Assembly (NCBI RefSeq): GCF_009729095.1
Contig: NZ_VTGX01000003.1
Location: forward strand, 1 to 64,000
Origin: Mycolicibacterium sp. CBMA 247
Lineage (GTDB): Bacteria; Actinomycetota; Actinomycetes; Mycobacteriales; Mycobacteriaceae
Length of the DNA: 64,000 nt
Reading direction: 5' to 3'
Numbering within the stretch: the stretch's first letter is position 1; each line of letters opens with the position of its first letter. Below are positions 18,646 to 27,458 of this stretch, in pieces. A program made the position numbers and the translations under genes. A model generated the notes under the pieces. That model searched no databases. It was not told where the DNA came from and saw only the letters and a list, made by a program, of their open reading frames with translations.

Positions 18646-19750
18646 GCGGCCAAGCCTCGACGGGCTTGCTACGCCCGCGGCGCAGCAGGTACACCAGTGC
18701 GCCGACCAGTAGCAACGCCAGGCCGAGGCCCGAGACGATCACCGCGCCTCGGAGCAGCATGGAAAGCATTGTCGCCGGCAGTGTTTCGTCCGTTGCTGAT
18801 TGGTAGGTCAGGGTGACCGGCAGCGACCCTGAGGTGAGCACACCGGCCATCCGGCGCGCGGAGTCGGCGGTGAATTCGCCGCTGATCTTGGTGTGTCCGT
18901 CGGGAATCGGTTCGAGGGTCTCCGGGGCGCTGAGCACCCGGGTGTCGACGGTGAACGCTGTCTGGGTACCGATGTTGGCGGCGGTGAAGTCCGCCCAGGT
19001 GCCTGTGGCGCCGTCGGTGAACTGCGCGTCGACCACATACCAGCCTGACTCGCGGTCGAAATCGGAGGTGGCGCGGCGGATGTCGGCACCGGAGAGGACC
19101 GACTTGTCCAACACATACACCGTCTTCCCATCGGCCGAACAGGTGACCAGCGGCAGTTGCGGGTCGTCGTGGCCGGCCAGCGCGTCGTCGTCAGCGCACC
19201 GGGTCGCCTGGTACTGCAGGGCCAGGATCTGTATCGAAGGATTGCTGCTCTGCCGCAGCTCCTTCTCGTCGGCGATGCGTTGGGCCTGCTCGGCGCGGGG
19301 CACCGGCCGCGAACCCGGCGCGACGGGCGTCGTCGGGGTCTTGGCCGCCATCGCATGGATTACCGGACGGACGTGTAACTGCCCGCTCCGCAACAGCCCG
19401 CGCACGGCGTCGGTGTTCAGATCGCGGCTGGGCACCGTGACGGCCACTGTGTCGACGTCGGCAGTAGCGACGGCCCCGGAAATACCGATTCCGCCCAGAC
19501 GAGCCTTGATGACCTGCACAGCCTGTGTCATGGCCTCGGGCGTGGGTGGGGCGCCATCCTGGGTCTGTGCGGTGAAGGTCACCCGGGTGGCGTCCCGGTC
19601 GGCCCAGATACCTCGACTGAGGAAGACAAACAGCAGGTACCCGGCAGTGATCCCGACCAACAGCAGTGCGACGAGAAGCCGGGTTGCGGTGCTGGAGGCG
19701 CCGCGGGCCGGGGGAGCGGCTGGAGGAAAGGCTGGCGGTGGGAAGGACAC
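18629..19750 (-). CDS. SecD-like protein lacking the C-terminal channel bundle
   Basis: 373 residues from a GTG with an AGGAGA SD. It has a Pro-rich cytosolic N-terminus, one TM near 22-45, a periplasmic region clearly homologous to SecD P1 (ADEKELRQ, NPSIQILALQYQATRC and the TWADFTAANIGTQTAFT block match secD at 10804-12705 almost residue for residue), and one TM near 330-352 followed by a short basic tail. The four further helices of SecD, including the GTTADS proton-path motif, are absent. The ORF is intact and has its own SD, so this looks like a working half-SecD rather than debris. It is the last gene of a minus-strand run after two cyclophilins, 39 bp from the nearer one. Its role is unknown; a chaperone-like periplasmic arm is inference. 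Confidence 0.85.
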   Translation of the reverse strand: MSFPPPAFPPAAPPARGASSTATRLLVALLLVGITAGYLLFVFLSRGIWADRDATRVTFTAQTQDGAPPTPEAMTQAVQVIKARLGGIGISGAVATADVDTVAVTVPSRDLNTDAVRGLLRSGQLHVRPVIHAMAAKTPTTPVAPGSRPVPRAEQAQRIADEKELRQSSNPSIQILALQYQATRCADDDALAGHDDPQLPLVTCSADGKTVYVLDKSVLSGADIRRATSDFDRESGWYVVDAQFTDGATGTWADFTAANIGTQTAFTVDTRVLSAPETLEPIPDGHTKISGEFTADSARRMAGVLTSGSLPVTLTYQSATDETLPATMLSMLLRGAVIVSGLGLALLLVGALVYLLRRGRSKPVEAWPPTPRW

Positions 19751-19789
19751 CGGATCTCCTGACTCGCGGATGCGCTGGGCCTTGGCGGC

Positions 19790-20791
19790 CTAGGCCACGG
19801 TGGCCGATTTGATCGTGACCGGGGTGGCCGGCCTGCCGTCGTCGCTGCCGTCGGCAACTCCGCCCGCGGCGATCGCGTCGAGCGTGGCCAACCCGGTCTT
19901 GTCGACGGTGCCGAACACCGTATAGGTCGGCGGCAACAGCGAATCCTCGTACACCAGGAAGAACTGGCTGCCGTTGGTGCCCGGCCCGGCGTTGGCCATG
20001 GCCACCGTCCCGCGTGGATAGACCACCGGCCGCTTCACGGCGGGGTCGGAGAGCCGGTACTGGTTGGTCGGATACTCGTTCGGGAAGCGGTAACCGGGCC
20101 CGCCGGTTCCGGTGCTCGACGGGTCGCCGCACTGCAGCGCCGCCAGGTCGCCGGTGGTCAGCCGATGGCACTGGGTGCCGTCGAAGAACCCTTGCTGGGC
20201 CAGGCTGGCGAAGTTGTTCACCGTGCACGGGGCCTTGGCGTTGGACAGCTGGACGCCGATGCTGCCGCGATCGGTGATGATGCCGGCGCTCACCGTGGCC
20301 GGGTCGGTAGGCACCTTGCCGGTGCGCGGCGGGGTAGTCGGCTTGGCGGCCGGTTCGGGGGTGGCCGGGTACTGACAGTTGGCGCCGAGGTTCTGCGGCG
20401 GCGCGAACGCGGGTAGTGCCTGGCCCGAACTGGGGGAGGCGGTGTAGCGGTCCCGCCGGGGCAGGTTTTCTGCGGTCCTGACGACGACGATGGCGAACCA
20501 CACTGTCAACACCACCAGCAGGATCGACAGCGCGGTCATCAGATACCCGATGACCAGGCCGGCGATCGCCATGCCGCGGCCCTGCTCACCGCTGCGTTTG
20601 ATCTGCGACAGCGAGATGTGGCCGAAGAGGACACCCAGCGGCGCGAACAGAAATGCGCACACGAGTGAGGCGACGGCCATGCCGTTGGTGCGGGCAGGCG
20701 GAGGATAACCAGCCGGATATCCCACCGGGTAACCCGGCGCGCAACTGGGATGGTCCGGCTGGTAACCGCCGTACGGGGGCGGGAAAGTCAA
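19790..20791 (-). CDS. Membrane-anchored cyclophilin-type prolyl isomerase (copy 2)
   Basis: 333 residues from a TTG with an AGGAG SD. The N-terminus is Pro/Tyr/Gly-rich, followed by a DUF4190-like pair of TM segments (MAVASLVCAFLFAPLGVLFGHIS and MAIAGLVIGYLMTALSILLVVLTV). A linker leads to a cyclophilin domain with GTVAMANAGPGTNGSQFFLVYED and YTVFGTVDKTG. The catalytic Arg and Phe of classical cyclophilin are altered (FDGTQCHRLTTGDLAALQCGDP instead of FHRVIPGFMIQGGDP), as in the adjacent paralogue. It is expected to act on the outer face of the membrane. It lies 11 bp downstream of the other cyclophilin gene and 39 bp upstream of the SecD-like gene. Confidence 0.88.
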   Translation of the reverse strand: MTFPPPYGGYQPDHPSCAPGYPVGYPAGYPPPARTNGMAVASLVCAFLFAPLGVLFGHISLSQIKRSGEQGRGMAIAGLVIGYLMTALSILLVVLTVWFAIVVVRTAENLPRRDRYTASPSSGQALPAFAPPQNLGANCQYPATPEPAAKPTTPPRTGKVPTDPATVSAGIITDRGSIGVQLSNAKAPCTVNNFASLAQQGFFDGTQCHRLTTGDLAALQCGDPSSTGTGGPGYRFPNEYPTNQYRLSDPAVKRPVVYPRGTVAMANAGPGTNGSQFFLVYEDSLLPPTYTVFGTVDKTGLATLDAIAAGGVADGSDDGRPATPVTIKSATVA

Positions 20792-20802
20792 TGGCTCCTG
20801 AC

Positions 20803-21678
20803 CTAGTCCAGGGCCACGGACTTCAGCTGAACATCGAGCGCCGGCTTGCCGTCCGGCCCGCCGCCGTCCACACCGGCTGCGGCGATCTTGTCGAGGGTGG
20901 CCAGGCCGGTGTCGTCGATCTTGCCGAACACCGTGTAGTTCGGGGGCAGCTGCGAGTCCTGGTACACCAGGAAGAACTGGCTGCCGTTGGTGTTCGGCCC
21001 GGCATTGGCCATGGCCAGCGAGCCGCGCGGGTAGACCACCGGCTGCTGCAGCGCCGGGTTGTCCGGCTGGTACTGGTTGGACGGGTACTCGTTGGCGAAC
21101 TGGTAGCCGGGGCCACCGGTGCCCTGACCGGTCGGATCACCGCACTGCAGCACCGACAGACCGCCGGTGGTCAGCCGGTGGCACGGGGTGTCGTTGAAGT
21201 AGTTCTGCCCTGCCAGGCTGGCGAAGCTGTTCACGGTGCACGGCGACTTGGCGTTGTCGAGCTGCAGCCCGATATTGCCCTGGGTGGTGACCATGCTGAC
21301 GCTGACCGTGGCCGGATCGGTGGGGACCTTGCCGGTGTGCGGCAGCGTCGCCGGCTTGCTGGCCGCGCCGGCGGCCGGGTACTGGCAGTTGGCGCCGAGG
21401 TCGGCGGGTGCGGCGAAGGCCGGCAGCTGGCCGTTGGCGGCCGGCTGGGCCGGTGTGCCCGACGTCGCGGTGGTGGTGGCTGCCGAGGCGGTGGTACTGC
21501 TCGAGTCCTTGTTGGTGAAAACGACCGTGGCCACGACGGCCCCGATCACCACGACGGCGGCTACCGCGGAGCCCGCGATGGTCACGATGCGTCGTTTGCG
21601 TTCCTGGGCGGCGCGACGTTCCAGCTGGCGCTCCAGCTTGCGCTTGGCCGTTTCACGCCGTTGTTCGTTGGTCGGCAC
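20803..21678 (-). CDS. ppiB: Cyclophilin-type peptidyl-prolyl isomerase PpiB
   Basis: 291 residues. The GTG at 21678 is chosen because AAGGAGGA lies nine bases upstream and the protein then begins PTNEQRRETAKRKLERQLERR, a basic helical stretch before a single TM (RIVTIAGSAVAAVVVIGAVVATVVFT). A Ser/Thr/Ala linker and a cyclophilin domain follow (GSLAMANAGPNTNGSQFFLVYQDS, YTVFGKIDDTG). It catalyses cis-trans isomerisation of prolyl bonds, here tethered outside the membrane. It corresponds by position (between glyoxalase II and rel) to Rv2582, as I remember it. The second copy and the SecD-like gene downstream are additions relative to that order. Confidence 0.9.
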   Translation of the reverse strand: MPTNEQRRETAKRKLERQLERRAAQERKRRIVTIAGSAVAAVVVIGAVVATVVFTNKDSSSTTASAATTTATSGTPAQPAANGQLPAFAAPADLGANCQYPAAGAASKPATLPHTGKVPTDPATVSVSMVTTQGNIGLQLDNAKSPCTVNSFASLAGQNYFNDTPCHRLTTGGLSVLQCGDPTGQGTGGPGYQFANEYPSNQYQPDNPALQQPVVYPRGSLAMANAGPNTNGSQFFLVYQDSQLPPNYTVFGKIDDTGLATLDKIAAAGVDGGGPDGKPALDVQLKSVALD

Positions 21679-21811
21679 CGCAGCAGTCCTCCTTGTGGGC
21701 GGTTGGGTTGGTGACGAGTCTGCCAGGCGATCGGGGGTTCCGGTCCTGCGACCCGCGGGAACCGCAGGTCGCGGCGCGGTGAGGCAACCGGCCACGTGGG
21801 AAACTGACACC

Positions 21812-22513
21812 GTGTTCATTACCGGATTTCCGGCCGGGATGCTGGCGTGCAACTGCTATGTCCTTGCCGAGCGGCCAGGGGCCGACGCGATCGTCGTCGA
21901 CCCAGGTCAGCGCGCGATGGACCGGCTGCGCCGGATTCTCGACGAGAACCGCCTGACCCCGGCAGCGGTCCTGCTGACCCACGGTCACATCGATCACATC
22001 TGGTCGGCCCAGAAGGTGGCCGATACCTATGGCTGCCCCGCATACATCCACCCCGAGGACCGGTTCATGCTGACCGATCCGATCAAAGGCTTCGGGCCCG
22101 CCGTGGTGGGGCGGCTGTCCCGCCTTGCGTTCGGTGTGCTGTTCTCCGAGCCAAAGCAGCTGGTCGAGCTGGGCCGCGACGGCGAGACCCTCGATGTCGG
22201 CGGCGTCGCGGTCACCGTCGAGCACACGCCGGGACACACCAGGGGATCGGTGGTGTTCCGGGTGACCGGCGGGCAGGAGCGAAGCGACCGGGGATTGAGC
22301 ACAGAGACCGTGTTCACGGGCGATACGCTGTTCCGGTCCTCGGTGGGCCGCACCGACCTGCCCGGTGGCAGCGGACGTGACCTGCTCGAGTCGATCGTGA
22401 CAAAGCTGTTGGTACTCGACGACGACACCGTGGTATTACCAGGACACGGCCCGAGCTCGACGATCGGGCACGAACGCCGCACCAACCCGTTTCTCGAAGG
22501 TTTGACTCTGTGA
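21812..22513 (+). CDS. Glyoxalase II-like MBL-fold hydrolase
   Basis: 233 residues from the GTG at 21812; open frame before it runs antisense through ppiB and is not coding. It is a metallo-beta-lactamase fold with LLTHGHIDHIWS near residues 55-65, HTPGHTRGSVVF near 130, VFTGDTLFRSSVGRTDLPGG near 165 and VLPGHGP near 210, so all binuclear metal ligands are present. It hydrolyses S-acyl thioesters such as lactoyl-thiol conjugates, though the mycothiol-based substrate in actinobacteria is inference. It overlaps hisS by four bases (GTGA), so the pair is translationally coupled. Confidence 0.9.
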   Translation: MFITGFPAGMLACNCYVLAERPGADAIVVDPGQRAMDRLRRILDENRLTPAAVLLTHGHIDHIWSAQKVADTYGCPAYIHPEDRFMLTDPIKGFGPAVVGRLSRLAFGVLFSEPKQLVELGRDGETLDVGGVAVTVEHTPGHTRGSVVFRVTGGQERSDRGLSTETVFTGDTLFRSSVGRTDLPGGSGRDLLESIVTKLLVLDDDTVVLPGHGPSSTIGHERRTNPFLEGLTL

Positions 22514-23775
22514 CATCTGCATTCCAGGCGCCCAAGGGCGTGCCCGACTACCTACCGCCGGAGTCCGCGCAGTTCGTGGCGGTCCGAGACGGCCTGCTGG
22601 CTGCCGCGCGCCGCGCCGGGTACGGCGACATCGAGCTGCCGATCTTCGAGGACACCGCGCTGTTCGCCCGTGGGGTCGGTGAGTCCACCGATGTGGTGTC
22701 CAAGGAGATGTACACCTTCGCCGACCGCGGTGACCGCTCGGTGACGCTGCGCCCCGAGGGCACCGCCGGGGTGATCCGCGCGGTGATCCAGCACCGCCTG
22801 GACCGGGGCGCGCTGCCGGTCAAGCTCTGCTACGCCGGGCCGTTCTTCCGCTACGAACGCCCGCAGGCCGGGCGCTACCGTCAGCTGCAGCAGGTTGGCG
22901 TGGAGGCCATCGGTATCGACGACCCGGCGCTGGACGCCGAGGTGATCGCGGTGGCCGACGCCGGATTCCGGTCGCTGGGCCTGGACGGATTCCGCCTCGA
23001 GCTCACCTCGCTGGGCGATGACACCTGCCGACCCGCGTACCGGGAGCTGCTGCAGGACTTCCTGTTCAAGCTCGACCTGGACGAGGAAACCAGGCGTCGC
23101 GCCGAGATCAACCCGCTGCGGGTGCTCGACGACAAGCGGCCCCACGTGCGGGAGATGACCGCGGACGCGCCGCTGATGCTCGATCATCTGTCGGACAGCG
23201 CCAAGGCCCACTTCGAGGTGGTGCAGGCGCACCTCGATGCGCTCGGCGTGCCCTATGTGATCAACCCGCGGATGGTGCGCGGGCTGGACTACTACACCAA
23301 GACCACTTTCGAGTTCGTGCACGACGGCCTGGGTGCGCAGTCCGGCATCGGTGGCGGTGGCCGCTATGACGGCCTGATGAGTCAGCTCGGCGGGCAGGAC
23401 GTCTCGGGGATCGGCTTCGGGCTCGGGGTCGACCGCACGCTTCTGGCGCTGCAGGCCGAGGGCAGGACGGTGGCCGGTGTCGCCGGCGTTGAGGTGTTCG
23501 GCGTGCCGCTCGGCGATGCGGCCAAGCTGGAGCTGGCCAAGCTGGCCGCGCGGCTGCGGGCCAACGGGGTGCGGGTGGACCTGGCCTACGGCGACCGCGG
23601 ACTCAAGGGCGCGATGAAGGCGGCCGACCGCTCGGGTGCCAAGTACGCGCTGGTGGCCGGCGACCGCGACATCGAGGCCGGCACGGTCGGGCTCAAGGAC
23701 CTGTCGACCGGCGAGCAGGTCGATGTCCCCGCCGATTCCGTTGTCGCCGAGCTCCTTTCCCGCCTCACCCGTTAG
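22510..23775 (+). CDS. hisS: Histidyl-tRNA synthetase
   Basis: 421 residues, class II synthetase. Motif 2 is present (GPFFRYERPQAGRYRQLQQVGVE region, near 117-140), the HisA-specific block is LDYYTKTTFEFV near 259, motif 3 is GIGGGGRYDGL and GIGFGLGVDRTLLAL, and there is a C-terminal anticodon-binding domain. It charges tRNA-His. The GTG start at 22510 overlaps the glyoxalase II stop. A GCAGC pentamer repeat (23775-23794) follows the stop. Confidence 0.97.
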   Translation: MTSAFQAPKGVPDYLPPESAQFVAVRDGLLAAARRAGYGDIELPIFEDTALFARGVGESTDVVSKEMYTFADRGDRSVTLRPEGTAGVIRAVIQHRLDRGALPVKLCYAGPFFRYERPQAGRYRQLQQVGVEAIGIDDPALDAEVIAVADAGFRSLGLDGFRLELTSLGDDTCRPAYRELLQDFLFKLDLDEETRRRAEINPLRVLDDKRPHVREMTADAPLMLDHLSDSAKAHFEVVQAHLDALGVPYVINPRMVRGLDYYTKTTFEFVHDGLGAQSGIGGGGRYDGLMSQLGGQDVSGIGFGLGVDRTLLALQAEGRTVAGVAGVEVFGVPLGDAAKLELAKLAARLRANGVRVDLAYGDRGLKGAMKAADRSGAKYALVAGDRDIEAGTVGLKDLSTGEQVDVPADSVVAELLSRLTR

Positions 23776-23807
23776 CAGCGCAGCGCAGCGCAGCGCATCA
23801 CCTCACA

Positions 23808-23871
23808 CCGCGAGCGACCGTGTCTGTACGCCGACACGCCGTGAATGGCGTACCTAGAGGGTCGCTCGCGG
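23808..23871. terminator. Nested inverted repeat between convergent hisS and urtE
   Basis: Outer arms 23808-23819 and 23860-23871 are an exact 12-bp inverted repeat. Inside, GTACGCC (23826-23832) pairs with GGCGTAC (23847-23853). The structure can form on either strand and sits between two convergent stops, so it probably terminates both. I recall similar CGAGCG...CGCTCG palindromes between genes of fast-growing mycobacteria but cannot verify this here. Confidence 0.6.
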
Positions 23872-23881
23872 GGCAAGGGGA

Positions 23882-24574
23882 TCAGATGGCCATGGCGGCG
23901 CGGACGTCGGCTTCGGAGGCCGAGCCCCCGGTACCGCTGGACGTGACGCGGCCGGACTCCAGGATGTAGTAGCGCTGGGCGGATTCCAATGCGAACCCGA
24001 TGTGTTGTTCGACCAGTAGCACGCCCAGATCACCGCGTGCGGTCAACGATGTGATGGCCGCTTCGATCTCGGCCACCACCGAGGGCTGGATGCCTTCGGT
24101 GGGTTCATCGAGGATCAGCGTCCTGGGACTGGTGATCAACGCCCGGGCAATCGCGAGCTGCTGACGTTGTCCGCCCGACAGCAGGCCGGCCCGCCGGTTG
24201 AGCAGCTCCTTCAGGGCCGGGAACAGATCCAGCTGCTCATCGATCAGCGCCTTACCGTTCTTGCGTCCGTCGGCGACCACCTGGAGATTCTCCGCGGTGG
24301 TCAGCTGGCCGAAGGATTGCTGACCTTGTGGCACGTACGCGAGGCCGCGGGCCACCCGGGCGCTGGGCCGCAGCCTGGTGATGTCCTCCCCGTCGAAAAG
24401 CACCTTGCCTGCCGTGCATTTGAGCAGGCCGACGGCCGCCCGCAGCAGTGTCGTCTTGCCTGCGCCGTTGTGACCCATCACGGCCGCGACACCATTGGAG
24501 GGCACCGCGACGCTCGCGCCGTGAATGACCTCGGAACGGCCGTAACCGGTTTGGACATCAAGCATTTCGAGCAT
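23882..24574 (-). CDS. urtE: Urea ABC transporter ATPase UrtE
   Basis: 230 residues from the ATG at 24574, which overlaps the urtD stop (ATGA). It has Walker A GHNGAGKTT near 36-44, the Q-loop region YVPQGQQSFGQLTTAENL, signature LSGGQRQQLAIARAL near 132 and Walker B TLILDEPTEGIQPS. This LivF-like subfamily with GQQSFGQLT-type sequence is typical of UrtE. It powers urea (or short amide) uptake with UrtD. Last gene of the urtABCDE operon. Confidence 0.9.
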   Translation of the reverse strand: MLEMLDVQTGYGRSEVIHGASVAVPSNGVAAVMGHNGAGKTTLLRAAVGLLKCTAGKVLFDGEDITRLRPSARVARGLAYVPQGQQSFGQLTTAENLQVVADGRKNGKALIDEQLDLFPALKELLNRRAGLLSGGQRQQLAIARALITSPRTLILDEPTEGIQPSVVAEIEAAITSLTARGDLGVLLVEQHIGFALESAQRYYILESGRVTSSGTGGSASEADVRAAMAI

Positions 24575-25395
24575 CAGGACACTCCTTCCGCACCGGCCGC
24601 GGCCGTGCCGAGGTAAACCTCTTGAACCTTCGGGTTGGCCTGTACCTCGGCCACCGAACCCTCGGCGATCACCTGACCGCGGGCCAGCACCGTCACCGAG
24701 GTCGCGAATGCCCGCATGAAATCCATATCGTGCTCGACCACCACTACCGTGCGGGCTCCTCCTATGCGGCGCAACAGGTTTCCGGTCTCCTCGCGTTCCT
24801 CGTGACTCATTCCGGCCACCGGTTCGTCGAGTAACAGGACATCGGCGTTCTGCACCAACAGCATGCCGATCTCCAGCCATTGCTTCTGGCCGTGGGCCAG
24901 CACCCCGGCCGGCTTGTCGGCCAGGTCTGCCAGCCCGGTGATTTCCAGAGCTTCCTCGATCGCGGGCAGGATGCCGCGCCGGCGGCGCAGCAGCGTCCAG
25001 GGGGAGCGGCCCGCGCCTGCGGCGATGTCGAGATTCTGCAACACCGTCAGCTGTTCGAACACGCTCGCGGTCTGAAATGTGCGGCCCACGCCCGCCCGGG
25101 CGATCCGGTGCACCTTCTTGCCGAGGAGTTCCGCACCCGACTTGTTCACCGAACCGGTGGCGCCCACCAGTCCGGTGATGGCATCGATGACGGTCGTCTT
25201 TCCCGCACCGTTGGGGCCGATCAGAAAGCGCAGATCACCCTGGAACAGGGTGAGATCGACATCGCTGACCGCCTTGAATCCGTCGAAATCGACTGTCAGA
25301 CCGCGTACTTCGAGGTACTCGGCGCCCATGCCGGCGTTACCGCCGGCCACCGGCTCGGGTGCCTCGGCCTCTGTGGACTGCTCGGTTTCGGTCAC
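24574..25395 (-). CDS. urtD: Urea ABC transporter ATPase UrtD
   Basis: 273 residues from the GTG at 25395, which overlaps the urtC stop (GTGA); the longer frame runs back inside urtC. An acidic N-terminal extension of about 30 residues precedes LEVRGLTVDFDGFKAVSDVDL. Walker A is GPNGAGKTT, Walker B VLLLDEPVAGMSHEE. The signature region LAHGQKQWLEIGMLL is the UrtD-type variant of LSGGQ (LAHGQKQWLEIG), which separates it from LivG. It pairs with UrtE. Confidence 0.9.
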   Translation of the reverse strand: MTETEQSTEAEAPEPVAGGNAGMGAEYLEVRGLTVDFDGFKAVSDVDLTLFQGDLRFLIGPNGAGKTTVIDAITGLVGATGSVNKSGAELLGKKVHRIARAGVGRTFQTASVFEQLTVLQNLDIAAGAGRSPWTLLRRRRGILPAIEEALEITGLADLADKPAGVLAHGQKQWLEIGMLLVQNADVLLLDEPVAGMSHEEREETGNLLRRIGGARTVVVVEHDMDFMRAFATSVTVLARGQVIAEGSVAEVQANPKVQEVYLGTAAAGAEGVS

Positions 25396-26543
25396 GATGC
25401 GGCACCTACTTTTTCGGTGTCGGGATCGGTGTCCGGCGCCGTCGCATGCGGGGACTCCTCGGCCTCGGGTGCGGCCGCCCGCTTGCGCCGCCACCTGGTG
25501 ACCAGCACGCCCAGCCCGGCCAGCCCGGCGGGGAAGAATCCGACGACGACGATGAACAACAGGCCCTGCGCGTAGATCCACCCCGACGGAAAGCGTTCGG
25601 AGAACAGGGTTTGCGCCCAGGCCACGCCGATGGCGCCGAGGACGGGCCCCAGCAGCGTGGTGCGTCCGCCGATTGCGACCCCGATCAGGAACGCGATGGA
25701 CGGTACGATGCCGACCTGTGACGGCGCGATGAATCCGACGATCGGCACGAACAAGGCACCGGCGATGCTGGCGAACAGCGCGGCCAGCGTGTAGGCCACC
25801 ACCTTGATGTTGGCCGGGTCGTAACCCAGGAACCGCACGCGTTCCTCACCGTCGCGCACGGCGACGAGCAACTCGCCGTAACGGCTGTACATCAGTTGAC
25901 GCACCACGGCGACCACGATCAGCAGGGTGGCCGCCGCGATGAAGTACACCATCCGCTTGTTGGCCGGGTCATTGAGGTTGAACCCGAAGAAGGTACGGAA
26001 GTTGGTCAACCCGTTGCTGCCGCCCAGGCTGGTCTGGCCGACCAGCAGGATCGCCAGCGCCGCCGCCAGTGCTTGCGAGAGGATCGCGAAATATGCGCCC
26101 TTGACCCGGCGTTTGAACACACCGAAGCCGAGCAGGGCCGCGATTCCGGTCGGGATCAACAGGATCGTCAGCAGCGCGAACGCGGGGGAGGCGAACGGCT
26201 CCCAATAGCCCGGGAGTTGGCGTACCCCGGCGATCTGCATGAAGTCGGGCACGTCGTGCCCACGGATCTGGGCATCGGCGATCTTGAGGTGCATGCCCAT
26301 CATGTAGCCGCCGAGGCCGAAGAACACGCCCTGGCCGAGTACGAGCATTCCGCCACGGCCCCAAGCCAATCCGATGCCGACCGCCACGATCGCAAAACAC
26401 AGGAACTTGCCGAGCAGGCTGAGCCGGAAGTCCGACAGCGCCGCCGGCGCCACGCCGAACAGCACCACTGCGGCCACACCGAATCCGGCCCAGGTCTGCC
26501 AGCGCCCCAGGGTTGTTCGTACGCCATGCGTAAGCGTGCTCAT
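25392..26543 (-). CDS. urtC: Urea ABC transporter permease UrtC
   Basis: 383 residues of the LivM-type permease family with about ten TM segments. Typical stretches are GRGGMLVLGQGVFFGLGGYMMGMHL, the EERVRFLGYDPANIKVVAYTLAALFASIAGALFVP block, and FLIGVAIGGRTTLLGPVLGA near the C-terminus. A charged tail ends the protein. It forms the membrane channel with UrtB. The ATG at 26543 overlaps the urtB stop. Confidence 0.92.
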   Translation of the reverse strand: MSTLTHGVRTTLGRWQTWAGFGVAAVVLFGVAPAALSDFRLSLLGKFLCFAIVAVGIGLAWGRGGMLVLGQGVFFGLGGYMMGMHLKIADAQIRGHDVPDFMQIAGVRQLPGYWEPFASPAFALLTILLIPTGIAALLGFGVFKRRVKGAYFAILSQALAAALAILLVGQTSLGGSNGLTNFRTFFGFNLNDPANKRMVYFIAAATLLIVVAVVRQLMYSRYGELLVAVRDGEERVRFLGYDPANIKVVAYTLAALFASIAGALFVPIVGFIAPSQVGIVPSIAFLIGVAIGGRTTLLGPVLGAIGVAWAQTLFSERFPSGWIYAQGLLFIVVVGFFPAGLAGLGVLVTRWRRKRAAAPEAEESPHATAPDTDPDTEKVGAAS

Positions 26544-27424
26544 ACCAGACTCCTGGTCCGAACCGTGAACAATCCTTGCGGTCGCACCTGCAGGAAGATC
26601 ACGATGATGACGAACACGATCACCTTGGCCAGCGACGCCGTGGTGCTGTACTCGATGAACGAGTTGAGGAAGCCCAGGGCAAATGCGGCGATCACGGTGC
26701 CCTTGATCTGGCCCAGGCCGCCGACCACGACCACCAGGAACGCATCGATCAGGAAGCTTTGGCCGATGGTCGGACTGGTGGAGCCGATCAGGGTCAGTGC
26801 CACACCGGCGACCGCCGCCAGTCCCGAACCGATGAAGAACGTGGTGATGTCCGTCTTGCGTGACGAGATACCGCTGGTTTCAGCCAGATCCCGGTTCTGC
26901 ACCACCGCGCGGATCCGCCGCCCCATCGGGCTGGTCTTCAGCACTGTGCCGAGCACCGTCACGCACACGACGGCCAACACCAGGATGAAGATGCGGGTCT
27001 TGGGGATGACCGCGCCGAGGATCTCGACGCCTCCCGAGAGCCAATCCGGGGCAACGACGTTCACCGCCGGCGCGCCGAAGATGTCGCGGGCCACCTGTTG
27101 CAGGATCAGGCCCACGCCGAAGGTGACGAGCAGCGTGTCCAGCGGGCGTCCGTACATCCGCTGGATCAGCGTCACCTCCAGCAATGCGCCCATGGCGCCG
27201 CCGACGAGGAACCCGACCAAGAGTGAGATCAACAGTGAGGCACCGGCATTGGTGATGATCTGCTGCACCACGTAGGCGGTGTAGCAGCCGGCCATGATGA
27301 ATTCGCCGTGCGCCATGTTGATGACGCCCATCTGGCCGAAGGTCAGTGACAGGCCCAGTGCGGCCAGCAACAGGATCGAGCCAAGGCTCAATCCTGTTGC
27401 CAGCTGGCCGATGAGGATGTCCAT
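26540..27424 (-). CDS. urtB: Urea ABC transporter permease UrtB
   Basis: 294 residues, LivH-type permease. LAALGLSLTFGQMGVINMAHGEFIMAGCYTAYV near the N-terminus is characteristic of UrtB (GVINMAHGE), as is IRAVVQNRDLAETSGISSRKTD. Eight or so TM helices. It is 34 bases downstream of urtA on the same transcript. Confidence 0.92.
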   Translation of the reverse strand: MDILIGQLATGLSLGSILLLAALGLSLTFGQMGVINMAHGEFIMAGCYTAYVVQQIITNAGASLLISLLVGFLVGGAMGALLEVTLIQRMYGRPLDTLLVTFGVGLILQQVARDIFGAPAVNVVAPDWLSGGVEILGAVIPKTRIFILVLAVVCVTVLGTVLKTSPMGRRIRAVVQNRDLAETSGISSRKTDITTFFIGSGLAAVAGVALTLIGSTSPTIGQSFLIDAFLVVVVGGLGQIKGTVIAAFALGFLNSFIEYSTTASLAKVIVFVIIVIFLQVRPQGLFTVRTRSLV

Positions 27425-27458
27425 GCTGTGTTTGATTCCCCGTCGCTTCGCTCGCCTC

